A stretch of DNA of 64,000 nt from Entomomonas sp945283395 (lineage in GTDB: Bacteria; Pseudomonadota; Gammaproteobacteria; Pseudomonadales; Pseudomonadaceae): the NCBI GenBank assembly GCA_946480835.1, contig CAMLLC010000001.1, forward strand, positions 124,001 to 188,000, given 5' to 3'. Under the pieces are notes generated by a model. The model was not told where the DNA came from, made no database searches, and saw only the letters and a list, made by a program, of their open reading frames with translations. Within the stretch, counting starts at the first letter, position 1; each line of letters begins with the position of its first letter. This document shows, one piece after another, positions 56,865-64,000 of this stretch. The position numbers and the translations under genes are program-made.

Positions 56865-58556
56865 TTAGAAAGAAGCGCGACGATACTCCCTATATTCTGG
56901 TTTCCAGAAATTTTTATCAATAGACTGTTGAATTTGCTCATCAGTCATTTCTAATGCTACCTTATCTTTCTGAGCTTGTTTAGCTACAGCAAAAGCAATT
57001 TTTTTGCTTACTTCTTGAATATCCTTCATAGCTGGGAGAATAGCTCCCTCTCCTGTTAACACAATAGGAGAACAAGCGGCTAGCGTTTCGGCTGCTACCA
57101 TCATCATACGCTCGGTGACTCTTAATGCTTTTGATGATAATACCCCTAAGCCAACTCCCGGAAAAATGTAAGAGTTATTGCATTGAGCTATCGCAATTTC
57201 TTTGCCATTGATATGTACAGGAGTAAAAGGACTGCCTGTAGCAACTAATGCCTCGCCATTCGTCCAATTTAATATTTCTTGAGGCGTGGCTTCTATCTTA
57301 GAAGTAGGATTAGATAAAGGCATCACTAACGGCTTAGCACAATATTTATGCATAGTTTTTATCACTTCTTCAGTAAACAACCCACGCTGCGCAGAGACTC
57401 CGACAAGCACCGTAGGTTTAGCATATTGCACGATTTCTAATAAAGAGATATCCTTACCTGCTACTTGCCAGTCTTTAAGATTAACCACTTTTTGTGCTAA
57501 TCTTTGTTGGAAAGCAGGTAAATTAGTCATTTCATCGGTGATTAAGCCCCATCTATCAACCATGAAGACTCGTTGTCTTGCTTGCTCTTCTGTTAAACCT
57601 TCCATCACCATTGCACTAACAATTTGCTCAGCTATACCACAACCTGCCGAGCCAGCACCTAAGAAAGTAACTGTTTGATCGGATAATTTCTCACCTTTTG
57701 CTTTACAAGCTGCCCATAAGGTACCAACAGCAACAGCAGCTGTTCCTTGGATGTCATCATTAAAGCAACATAATTTATCGCGATATTTTTCTAACAAAGG
57801 CAAGGCAGTATGTTGGGCAAAATCTTCAAACTGTAACAATACTTTTGGCCAGCGTCTTAATACCGCTTGAACGAACAGCTCAACAAACTCATAATATGCA
57901 TCACCCGATATTCGTTCATGACGCCATCCCATGTACATAGGATCTTTTAATAAATCTGGATTATTAGTACCCACATCCAATACAATAGGTAAGGTATAGG
58001 CTGGGCTGATTCCCCCACAAGAAGTGTAAAGAGATAACTTACCTATAGGGATGCCCATCCCCCCCACGCCTTGATCGCCCAAACCGAGAATACGTTCACA
58101 GTCACTTACTACTATCACTTTAACATTCTTCTTAGTAGCACAGTGTATAATATCATCTATTCTATCTTTATCAGGATAACTGACAAAAATCCCTCGATGA
58201 TTACGGTAAATCTTCGAAAATTCTTGACATGCTTGCCCTACTGTTGGGGTGTAAATGATAGGTAGCATCTCATCTAAATGATCTTCTACCAGCCGATAGA
58301 ATAAGGTTTCATTATCATCTTGGATAGAGCGTAGATAAATATGGCGCTCTATATCCGTAGTACAGAGTAAGTACTGATTATAAGCTCTAACTGCTTGTTC
58401 TTCGATAGTTTCCATAGTATAGGGTAATAACCCTGTTAAGTTGAAATCACGGCGTTCGTCCCTAGTAAAAGCACTTGCTTTATTAAGTAATGGTGAATCT
58501 AGTAAAACTGGGCCAGCATGCCGAATATATAAAGGACGCTTATGAGTTATTGTCAT
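56865..58556 (-). CDS. maeA: NAD-dependent malic enzyme
   Basis: 563 residues, close to Escherichia coli MaeA (565). It decarboxylates malate to pyruvate with NAD. Visible: LPIIYTPTVGQACQEFS, active-site region GIFVSYPDKDRI, malate/metal segment FEDFAQHTALPLL followed by FNDDIQGTAAV, and Rossmann GAGSAGCGIA. The gene follows poxB by 34 bases on the same strand, which places two pyruvate-linked steps next to each other. A strong terminator follows. Confidence 0.95.
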   Translation of the reverse strand: MTITHKRPLYIRHAGPVLLDSPLLNKASAFTRDERRDFNLTGLLPYTMETIEEQAVRAYNQYLLCTTDIERHIYLRSIQDDNETLFYRLVEDHLDEMLPIIYTPTVGQACQEFSKIYRNHRGIFVSYPDKDRIDDIIHCATKKNVKVIVVSDCERILGLGDQGVGGMGIPIGKLSLYTSCGGISPAYTLPIVLDVGTNNPDLLKDPMYMGWRHERISGDAYYEFVELFVQAVLRRWPKVLLQFEDFAQHTALPLLEKYRDKLCCFNDDIQGTAAVAVGTLWAACKAKGEKLSDQTVTFLGAGSAGCGIAEQIVSAMVMEGLTEEQARQRVFMVDRWGLITDEMTNLPAFQQRLAQKVVNLKDWQVAGKDISLLEIVQYAKPTVLVGVSAQRGLFTEEVIKTMHKYCAKPLVMPLSNPTSKIEATPQEILNWTNGEALVATGSPFTPVHINGKEIAIAQCNNSYIFPGVGLGVLSSKALRVTERMMMVAAETLAACSPIVLTGEGAILPAMKDIQEVSKKIAFAVAKQAQKDKVALEMTDEQIQQSIDKNFWKPEYREYRRASF

Positions 58557-58590
58557 AATCTTTTATAAAACCTCCATAACTAAATATTAA

Positions 58591-60321
58591 TTATTTTGAA
58601 CGGAATAAATTTGTTTTTACCAATTCTTTTATTTCATCTCCACGACCGCTCAGTATAGCTTTTAACATATATAAGCTAAAGCCTTTAGCTTGTTGTAAAT
58701 TAATTTTTGGCGGTATAGATAATTCTTGAGTTTCTGTTTGAACATCTATAACGGCTGGGCCAGCATAGGCAAAAGCTTCTGTTAAGACATCATCTAATTG
58801 ACTAGAGGATGTTACTCTATAGCCTTTTACCCCGCAAGCTTCAGCAATTGCGGCAAAATCAGGGCTATTTAAATGAGTGACATCATCCATTAACCCAGCA
58901 GCTTTCATTTCCATAGCTACAAAACCTAGCGTCTTATTATTAAATACCACTACTTTAACGGGTAACTTTTCTAAAGATAAGCTTGAAAGTTCACCCAACA
59001 ACATAGATAATCCCCCATCCCCAGCAAAAGCAATCACTTGTCTATTAGGAAAGGCAGCTTGTAAACCCATTGCTTGCGGTGTTGCATTAGCCATAGAACC
59101 ATGGGTAAAAGACCCGGTTAACTGACGCTTACCATTCATTTTTAAATAACGCGCCGCCCATACGGTTGGCGTACCAACATCGGCGGTAAAGAGTGCATCC
59201 TCTGCTGCTAATGCTGAAATACGCGCTGCTACATATTGAGGATGTAATGGACTACCATCTGCATTAGGTGTAGCTAATTCATCTAAACTCTTACGAGTTT
59301 CATGATAATGAGCTATAGCTTTGGTTAGAAAAGAATCATCTTGATGTTGTTGTAACTTAGGCAATAACAAATCTAAAGTAGGTGCAATATCTCCTACTAA
59401 TCCCATTAATAGCGGCGTCCTTCTACCTAAATGTTCACCTCTTATATCAATTTGTACTACTTCAGCGTGCTCTGGATAAAAATTGCGATAAGGAAAACTA
59501 GTTCCCAGCATAATAAGAAAATCACATTCTTTCAAAGCATAGTAACCTGAAGAAAAACCTATTAAACCAGTCATGCCCACATCATTGGGATTATCATACT
59601 CAACATAAGATTTGCCTCTTAAGGCATGAATAATAGGTGCCTTTAATTTTCCAGCTAAAGCTACTACTTGATCATGCGCATAGCGACAACCATAACCACA
59701 TAACATAGCAATATTTTTTGCCTCATTTAGATGCGCGGCTAACTCATCTAATTCTTTAAGAGGTGGAGTAACTATTGGCAAAATGGGATTTGTCCATTGG
59801 GCAGCAGTTACCTTTGCTTCACTAAAAGCCACATCACCAGGAATAACCACTACCGAGACACTACGTTTTGTTATAGCTGACCGCATAGCTGTTTCGAGAA
59901 CGCGTGGTAATTGCTCTGCACTAGAAATTAACTCACAATAATCACTACATTCTTTAAATAGATTTTCTGGATGAGTTTCTTGGAAATAGCCTAAACCTAG
60001 TTCACTACTTGGAATTTGTGCTGCTATTGCTAATACAGGTACATTCATGCGTTGTGCTTCAAATAATCCATTAATAAGATGTAAATTACCTGGGCCACAA
60101 GAACCAACACAGACAGCTAATTGTCCAGAGAGATCAGCCGCGGCACTAGCGGCAAAGGCAGCTGCCTCCTCGTGTCTAACTCCTCGCCATTGAATTAACT
60201 TATGCTTTCTTAAGCTTTCAGTAAAAGCATTTAATGAGTCACCTGGAACACCCCATACGGAAGTTACGCCTGCTTGCTCTAAAGTTTCAACTAAAATATC
60301 AGCAACTAACTTAGACGCCAT
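58591..60321 (-). CDS. poxB: Pyruvate oxidase/pyruvate:quinone oxidoreductase
   Basis: 576 residues, ThDP- and FAD-dependent, close to E. coli PoxB (572). ThDP glutamate in RHEEAAAFAA, ThDP-magnesium motif GDGGLSMLLGELSSL followed by NN (VVFNNKTLGFV). The C-terminal segment with RGDEIKELVKTNLF matches the membrane-activation tail of PoxB. It oxidises pyruvate to acetate and CO2, passing electrons to quinone, mainly aerobically or in stationary phase. Acetolactate synthase is the main alternative but the tail argues for PoxB. Confidence 0.92.
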   Translation of the reverse strand: MASKLVADILVETLEQAGVTSVWGVPGDSLNAFTESLRKHKLIQWRGVRHEEAAAFAASAAADLSGQLAVCVGSCGPGNLHLINGLFEAQRMNVPVLAIAAQIPSSELGLGYFQETHPENLFKECSDYCELISSAEQLPRVLETAMRSAITKRSVSVVVIPGDVAFSEAKVTAAQWTNPILPIVTPPLKELDELAAHLNEAKNIAMLCGYGCRYAHDQVVALAGKLKAPIIHALRGKSYVEYDNPNDVGMTGLIGFSSGYYALKECDFLIMLGTSFPYRNFYPEHAEVVQIDIRGEHLGRRTPLLMGLVGDIAPTLDLLLPKLQQHQDDSFLTKAIAHYHETRKSLDELATPNADGSPLHPQYVAARISALAAEDALFTADVGTPTVWAARYLKMNGKRQLTGSFTHGSMANATPQAMGLQAAFPNRQVIAFAGDGGLSMLLGELSSLSLEKLPVKVVVFNNKTLGFVAMEMKAAGLMDDVTHLNSPDFAAIAEACGVKGYRVTSSSQLDDVLTEAFAYAGPAVIDVQTETQELSIPPKINLQQAKGFSLYMLKAILSGRGDEIKELVKTNLFRSK

Positions 60322-60593
60322 TTACAAACCCCTTTTATTTATTAATATATAGTCTATTTGGCTAAATAATAAGGAGAAAGTTTCACTTAGTAGTTAATGT
60401 TTTTATGAATTATTACCTTATTTTAAAAGCTTGCTAATTACTCAACATTATATTTAATTAACGTCATATCAAGGGGTTTATAACTGAAAGTTAAATCTTT
60501 TTAATTGTTTTTATATCGAATTAATAAATTTTTTTAATTAATCAGCAAATTATTATTTATCTCATAATTTCATGCAGGAGGGAGATACCAATT
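60322..60593. other. Intergenic region between the GGDEF-EAL gene and poxB
   Basis: About 270 bases, A/T-rich, containing the presumed poxB promoter. No structure noted. Confidence 0.4.
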
Positions 60594-62720
60594 TTATAAA
60601 ATTTGACAATTACTTTGAGCTATAAGCAATGCCTGTAACGAATCAAAAGTCAGTGGTTTACTAAACAAATATCCTTGGTACAAATAGCAACCTTTCTCTT
60701 CTAAAATGGTCAATTGATCCACTGTTTCCACGCCCTCAGCTATTACTTCAAAATCTAAGCTATTAGCCATTGTAATAATGGCACTAACAATGCCTGCATC
60801 ATGTATATCAGTAGTAATAGTATCGACAAAGGCTTTATCTATCTTAAGCATATCAATAGGCAATTTTTTCAAATAAGATAATGAAGAATAACCTGTACCA
60901 AAATCATCAATGGCGAAGTTAACTCCCAAGTCTCTTAAATCGTACATTTTTTCAATAATATTATTGGTTTCTCTAATCACTATTCCTTCTGTGACTTCAA
61001 GAGTGATAGCTCTTTTAGGAATATTGTATTGTTTTAATGCCTTTTCTACCGAAAAATAAAAATTCTCATGCTGTAATTGCTTTGGACTTACATTAACACA
61101 GATCTTAAAACCTAATAGCGAAATAGATTTATTCGTCATTAAACATGCATACAAACGGCAAACTTCAAAAATAACCCACTCACCTACTTCGATAATAAGC
61201 TGAGTTTCTTCTAAAATATTAATAAAATGCTCAGGTGAAAATACATCTTTACCTTGCACCCATCTAATGAGCGCTTCTGCCCCTGTAATTTCATGGGTTC
61301 TAGAAAACACTTGGGGATGGAAACATAATTTAAATTCTTTATTTTGTAAAGCTTGGCGCATTTTGGCTTCAATGCGCATTCTTTGCACTACAGCAGATTG
61401 CATAGAGCTTCGAAAAGTAGCTATCATATTTCTACCTAGCTCTTTTGCCTTATATAACGCAATATCTGCACGCTTAATGAGCTCTGAAGTGCTAATACCA
61501 TGTTCTGGAATAATGGCCACCCCAATGCTGGTAGAAATTTGTAAGCGATAGGCATCTATCACCATAGGCTCAGCAAGAATATTCCTAACCCTTTCAGCAG
61601 TAATAAGAACCTGTTTCTCGACTGAAGCAAAACTACCTTCTAATTTAGTAAGTAGAATAATAAACTCATCCCCACCCACTCTAGCTACCGTATCATTAGT
61701 TCTGATACTAGCCTTTAGGCGGGTAGTGACTATTTTCAAGACAGCATCACCAATGGGATGGCCTATTGAATCATTAATATTTTTGAAATGATCTAAATCT
61801 AAAAATAATATAGCTGCATGTAAGTTATAACGCTGCGCTAAATTTATCTGCTGTTCGAGCCGTTCATAGAGTAAAGTACGATTAGGTAAATTCGTTAACG
61901 CATCATGATAAGCTAAATGTATAGCACGACGTTCAGCCTTGCGTAAACTAGAAATATCATGGCCCACCATGAACAAGTAATCCTTACCATTTAACACGCA
62001 CTTATCTATCATAAATTTGATAGGTAAATAACCTATTTCAGAATGATAAAGGGCAGTTTCTAACAGTTGCGCTTGATGCGTTTCTTCTATTGTTTTAATA
62101 AATCTAACTCGTTCATCAATAGATGTCCAGATACCTATATCAAACTCTGTTTTATTGAGTAACGTACCGGGTTCAAATTCTAATAGATCTTCAATCGTTT
62201 TATTAACTTTTAAATATTGCGCAGTTTCTACGTCTGAGATAGTAATAATATCTGAAGTAGGCTCAAATGCTGCTCCAAAATCTTCTTTATTTATTTCGAG
62301 CGCCTTCTCTACCGTCATTAAATCATGACTATAATAAAAAATTATTAATGCCGCCAAACCTGTATTGAGGTGAACAATTTTTGCAAATAACTCTCCAGTT
62401 AAAATATTATCTTCTTTGTCTGTTAATTGCACATCTGATAATTTAATAGTTCGTCTCTTAATTAATAATTTAGCTAGTTTATTTAAACTAAAACCTTCAA
62501 ATAGATTAAGTTTAGTTACTGGGATTCCTACAACTTGTTTTATTGACCAACCTAATATACGTTCAAAAGGCGCATTAACCTCAATAATACGTCCACTACG
62601 CACATCTATTAACATAAATGGCTCACGAATTAATGATTTCAGTGTAGAATACTGTTGCCAAGCATCAATCATATAACGCTTGAATTGTTTCCGTTCAGCA
62701 ATATCTTTTAAAAATCCCAT
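60594..62720 (-). CDS. PAS-PAS-GGDEF-EAL cyclic-di-GMP protein
   Basis: 708 residues, cytoplasmic with no membrane helix. PAS-like domains at about 25-125 and 145-260, GGDEF domain at about 270-425 with intact RVGGDEFIILL, and EAL domain at about 440-695 with EALIRWV, NVSPKQL, DDFGTGYSSLSYLKKLP, LKIDK and VIAEGVET. All metal and catalytic residues I know of for EAL phosphodiesterases are present, and the GGDEF signature is also canonical, so it could do both reactions. The N-terminus GFLKDIAERKQFKRY looks like the end of a PAC motif, which hints that upstream sensor domains were lost; an in-frame stop lies directly before the ATG. Controls biofilm/motility type behaviour by inference. Confidence 0.93.
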   Translation of the reverse strand: MGFLKDIAERKQFKRYMIDAWQQYSTLKSLIREPFMLIDVRSGRIIEVNAPFERILGWSIKQVVGIPVTKLNLFEGFSLNKLAKLLIKRRTIKLSDVQLTDKEDNILTGELFAKIVHLNTGLAALIIFYYSHDLMTVEKALEINKEDFGAAFEPTSDIITISDVETAQYLKVNKTIEDLLEFEPGTLLNKTEFDIGIWTSIDERVRFIKTIEETHQAQLLETALYHSEIGYLPIKFMIDKCVLNGKDYLFMVGHDISSLRKAERRAIHLAYHDALTNLPNRTLLYERLEQQINLAQRYNLHAAILFLDLDHFKNINDSIGHPIGDAVLKIVTTRLKASIRTNDTVARVGGDEFIILLTKLEGSFASVEKQVLITAERVRNILAEPMVIDAYRLQISTSIGVAIIPEHGISTSELIKRADIALYKAKELGRNMIATFRSSMQSAVVQRMRIEAKMRQALQNKEFKLCFHPQVFSRTHEITGAEALIRWVQGKDVFSPEHFINILEETQLIIEVGEWVIFEVCRLYACLMTNKSISLLGFKICVNVSPKQLQHENFYFSVEKALKQYNIPKRAITLEVTEGIVIRETNNIIEKMYDLRDLGVNFAIDDFGTGYSSLSYLKKLPIDMLKIDKAFVDTITTDIHDAGIVSAIITMANSLDFEVIAEGVETVDQLTILEEKGCYLYQGYLFSKPLTFDSLQALLIAQSNCQIL

Positions 62721-63451
62721 TAATCACCCAATTTTATTGAATAAGAAGCGTAACTATCCTTTATTTACATATGCCTAAACAATGTATAACATTCTCAATT
62801 ATTCATTTTCTATTTTATACTGTTAAAACAATTAACTCATCAAATTAGTAGATAAAATTATTACTATTTCTTCAAATATATTGTTTTATGACATAATTGG
62901 CACTTTCCAAAATTTTCTAATGATGATTCTAATTACTATACAAAATATTACTTATAAATAGTCGATATTTTTAACGCTATGAGACTATTGAACGCAAGCA
63001 TTAGCAAACCTAACAACATTTAAATAAATAACATAATAAAGTGTGCACTATCACTCATTAAGGGTTAAAATTTTTGCTGTTATTTTTGAAATATCTCCTA
63101 CATGACTTGGTGTAGTCCCTTCTAAAACTTATCCGCTACAACTGGATGGCCAAACCATTTCTCTATCGCTTAACAATGCCCTAATAGGAAGAGGCGAGCT
63201 CCTTGTTAAATAGTCCTCAACTAAGCGTATTGCTGCAACTAGTAAAAAGCTTCACGCCTGAAAAGCCTAACTCGAATTTCTTTAGCAAAAATTCAAATCT
63301 TACAAGCGCAACATTGCTATATAGTTTTATTATTTTAGCTTAGATCTGACAATAAGCTTATTTACAGCATCATATTAGCTAATTACTAATCGCTAGTATG
63401 GCTTACTAAAGACACTGTTCTAAGAAAATTCGAGGAGTAATAGCCATTATT
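62721..63451. other. Long intergenic region before metZ
   Basis: About 730 bases. No intact gene is seen. A short plus-strand frame at 63109-63213 is listed in the findings as a doubtful remnant. The rest is A/T-rich without recognised signals. Confidence 0.5.
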
Positions 63452-64000
63452 CTAAATAGCTTGTAACCCTCTAGCCAAATCAGCTTTGATATCTGCTATA
63501 TCTTCCAAACCAACGGCTATGCGTATTAGACCATCTTTAATGCCTGCTTTTGCTCTCGCTTCAGGGGTTACCCGGCCATGTGTAGTAGTAGCTGGATGCG
63601 TAATAGTAGTTTTAGCATCCCCTAAATTAGCAGTGATAGATATTAAACGTGTAGCGTCAATTAAACGCCAAGCTGCCTGCTGCCCGCCTGCCACATCAAA
63701 AGCTAAGACAGCACCATAGCCTTGTTGCTGTTTAGTAGCCAATTGATGTTGAGGATGACTGGCTAGCCCCGCATAATAAACATGTTCAACCTTAAGTTGC
63801 TGCTCTAACCAAACTGCTAATTCTAGCGCATTAGCACTATGTGCTTTTATTCTTAATTTGAGAGTTTCTAAGCCTTTTAAAAATACCCAAGCATTAAATG
63901 GACTCATAGTGGGGCCGGCAGTGCGTAAGAAACCTACTAATTCTTTCATTTGTTCGGCACGCCCTGCTACTACCCCCCCTAAGCATCGACCTTGGCCATC
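63452..64000 (-). CDS. metZ: O-succinylhomoserine sulfhydrylase, 3' part
   Basis: The frame is open through the right edge: residues before the internal Met read DGQGRCLGGVVAGRAEQ, continuing with MKELVGFLRTAGPTMSPFNAWVFLK, the Cys/Met-metabolism PLP family segment that follows the PLP lysine. The C-terminus has SITANLGDAKTTITHPATTTH and LIRIAVGLEDIADIKADL. MetZ makes homocysteine directly from O-succinylhomoserine and sulfide and is the usual enzyme in Pseudomonas. About 182 codons are visible; the PLP lysine lies outside. Confidence 0.9.
   Translation of the reverse strand, partial: DGQGRCLGGVVAGRAEQMKELVGFLRTAGPTMSPFNAWVFLKGLETLKLRIKAHSANALELAVWLEQQLKVEHVYYAGLASHPQHQLATKQQQGYGAVLAFDVAGGQQAAWRLIDATRLISITANLGDAKTTITHPATTTHGRVTPEARAKAGIKDGLIRIAVGLEDIADIKADLARGLQAI

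Noticed and set aside
58591..60321. Acetolactate synthase large subunit as an alternative for poxB
   Set aside because: No small-subunit gene is adjacent, and the C-terminal tail resembles the PoxB membrane-activation segment.

Overview
The window is low-G+C DNA from a gammaproteobacterium that looks like a host-associated member of the Pseudomonadaceae, for example an Entomomonas-type insect-gut bacterium. This is an inference. It rests on the rlmE-ftsH-folP-glmM gene order, on protein sequences that read like A/T-rich versions of Pseudomonas proteins (RlmE beginning at ARSK..RWLKEHFDDPYVK, LptF, YhbY, TopA, FimV N-terminus), and on a fermentative pfl pair that fits a gut lifestyle.

Left third (1-24.4 kb): an accessory region dominated by a hybrid biosynthetic cluster, nearly all on the minus strand. 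A large nonribosomal peptide synthetase (NRPS) runs off the left edge with visible order C-A-T / C-A-T-E / C-A(partial). Two of its adenylation domains lie in a 1613-bp repeat that I read as 100% identical. Upstream of the NRPS lies a tightly packed eight-gene operon: SDR reductase, AMP-ligase-like protein, HAD phosphatase, FAD monooxygenase, triple-ACP protein (third ACP lacks its serine), KS-CLF-hotdog protein, SRPBCC cyclase-like protein and an outer-membrane barrel. A divergent TetR regulator and a palindromic operator candidate sit at its head. The simplest model is that the operon makes or modifies an ACP-bound acyl/polyketide chain, the NRPS starter C domain accepts it, and the product is a lipopeptide-like compound under TetR control. 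The cluster is followed by a small lipoprotein, a zinc-ribbon membrane protein, and then a tRNA-Thr gene with a tyrosine-recombinase remnant at its 3' side. That arrangement suggests the whole left part is an old genomic island.

Middle (24.9-41.5 kb): core genes. These are a PAP2 phosphatase, hslO, yhbY, rlmE, ftsH, folP, glmM, a metal chaperone, a short FimV-like protein, topA, a small membrane protein, dsbC, an SLC13-type transporter and yejK.

Right (41.7-64 kb): a decayed secreted lipase gene, pflA/pflB, prfC, dusA, a MORN/YwqK-repeat protein, a GNAT acetyltransferase, an MFS-PlsC fusion, lptF-lptG, an NAD-malic enzyme, pyruvate oxidase poxB, a PAS-GGDEF-EAL protein and the 3' part of metZ, which runs off the right edge. 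Pyruvate can thus be cleaved anaerobically (PflB) or oxidised to acetate (PoxB), with malic enzyme feeding pyruvate. Several A/T-rich intergenic stretches contain gene debris (integrase, lipase, transposase), consistent with ongoing genome reduction.
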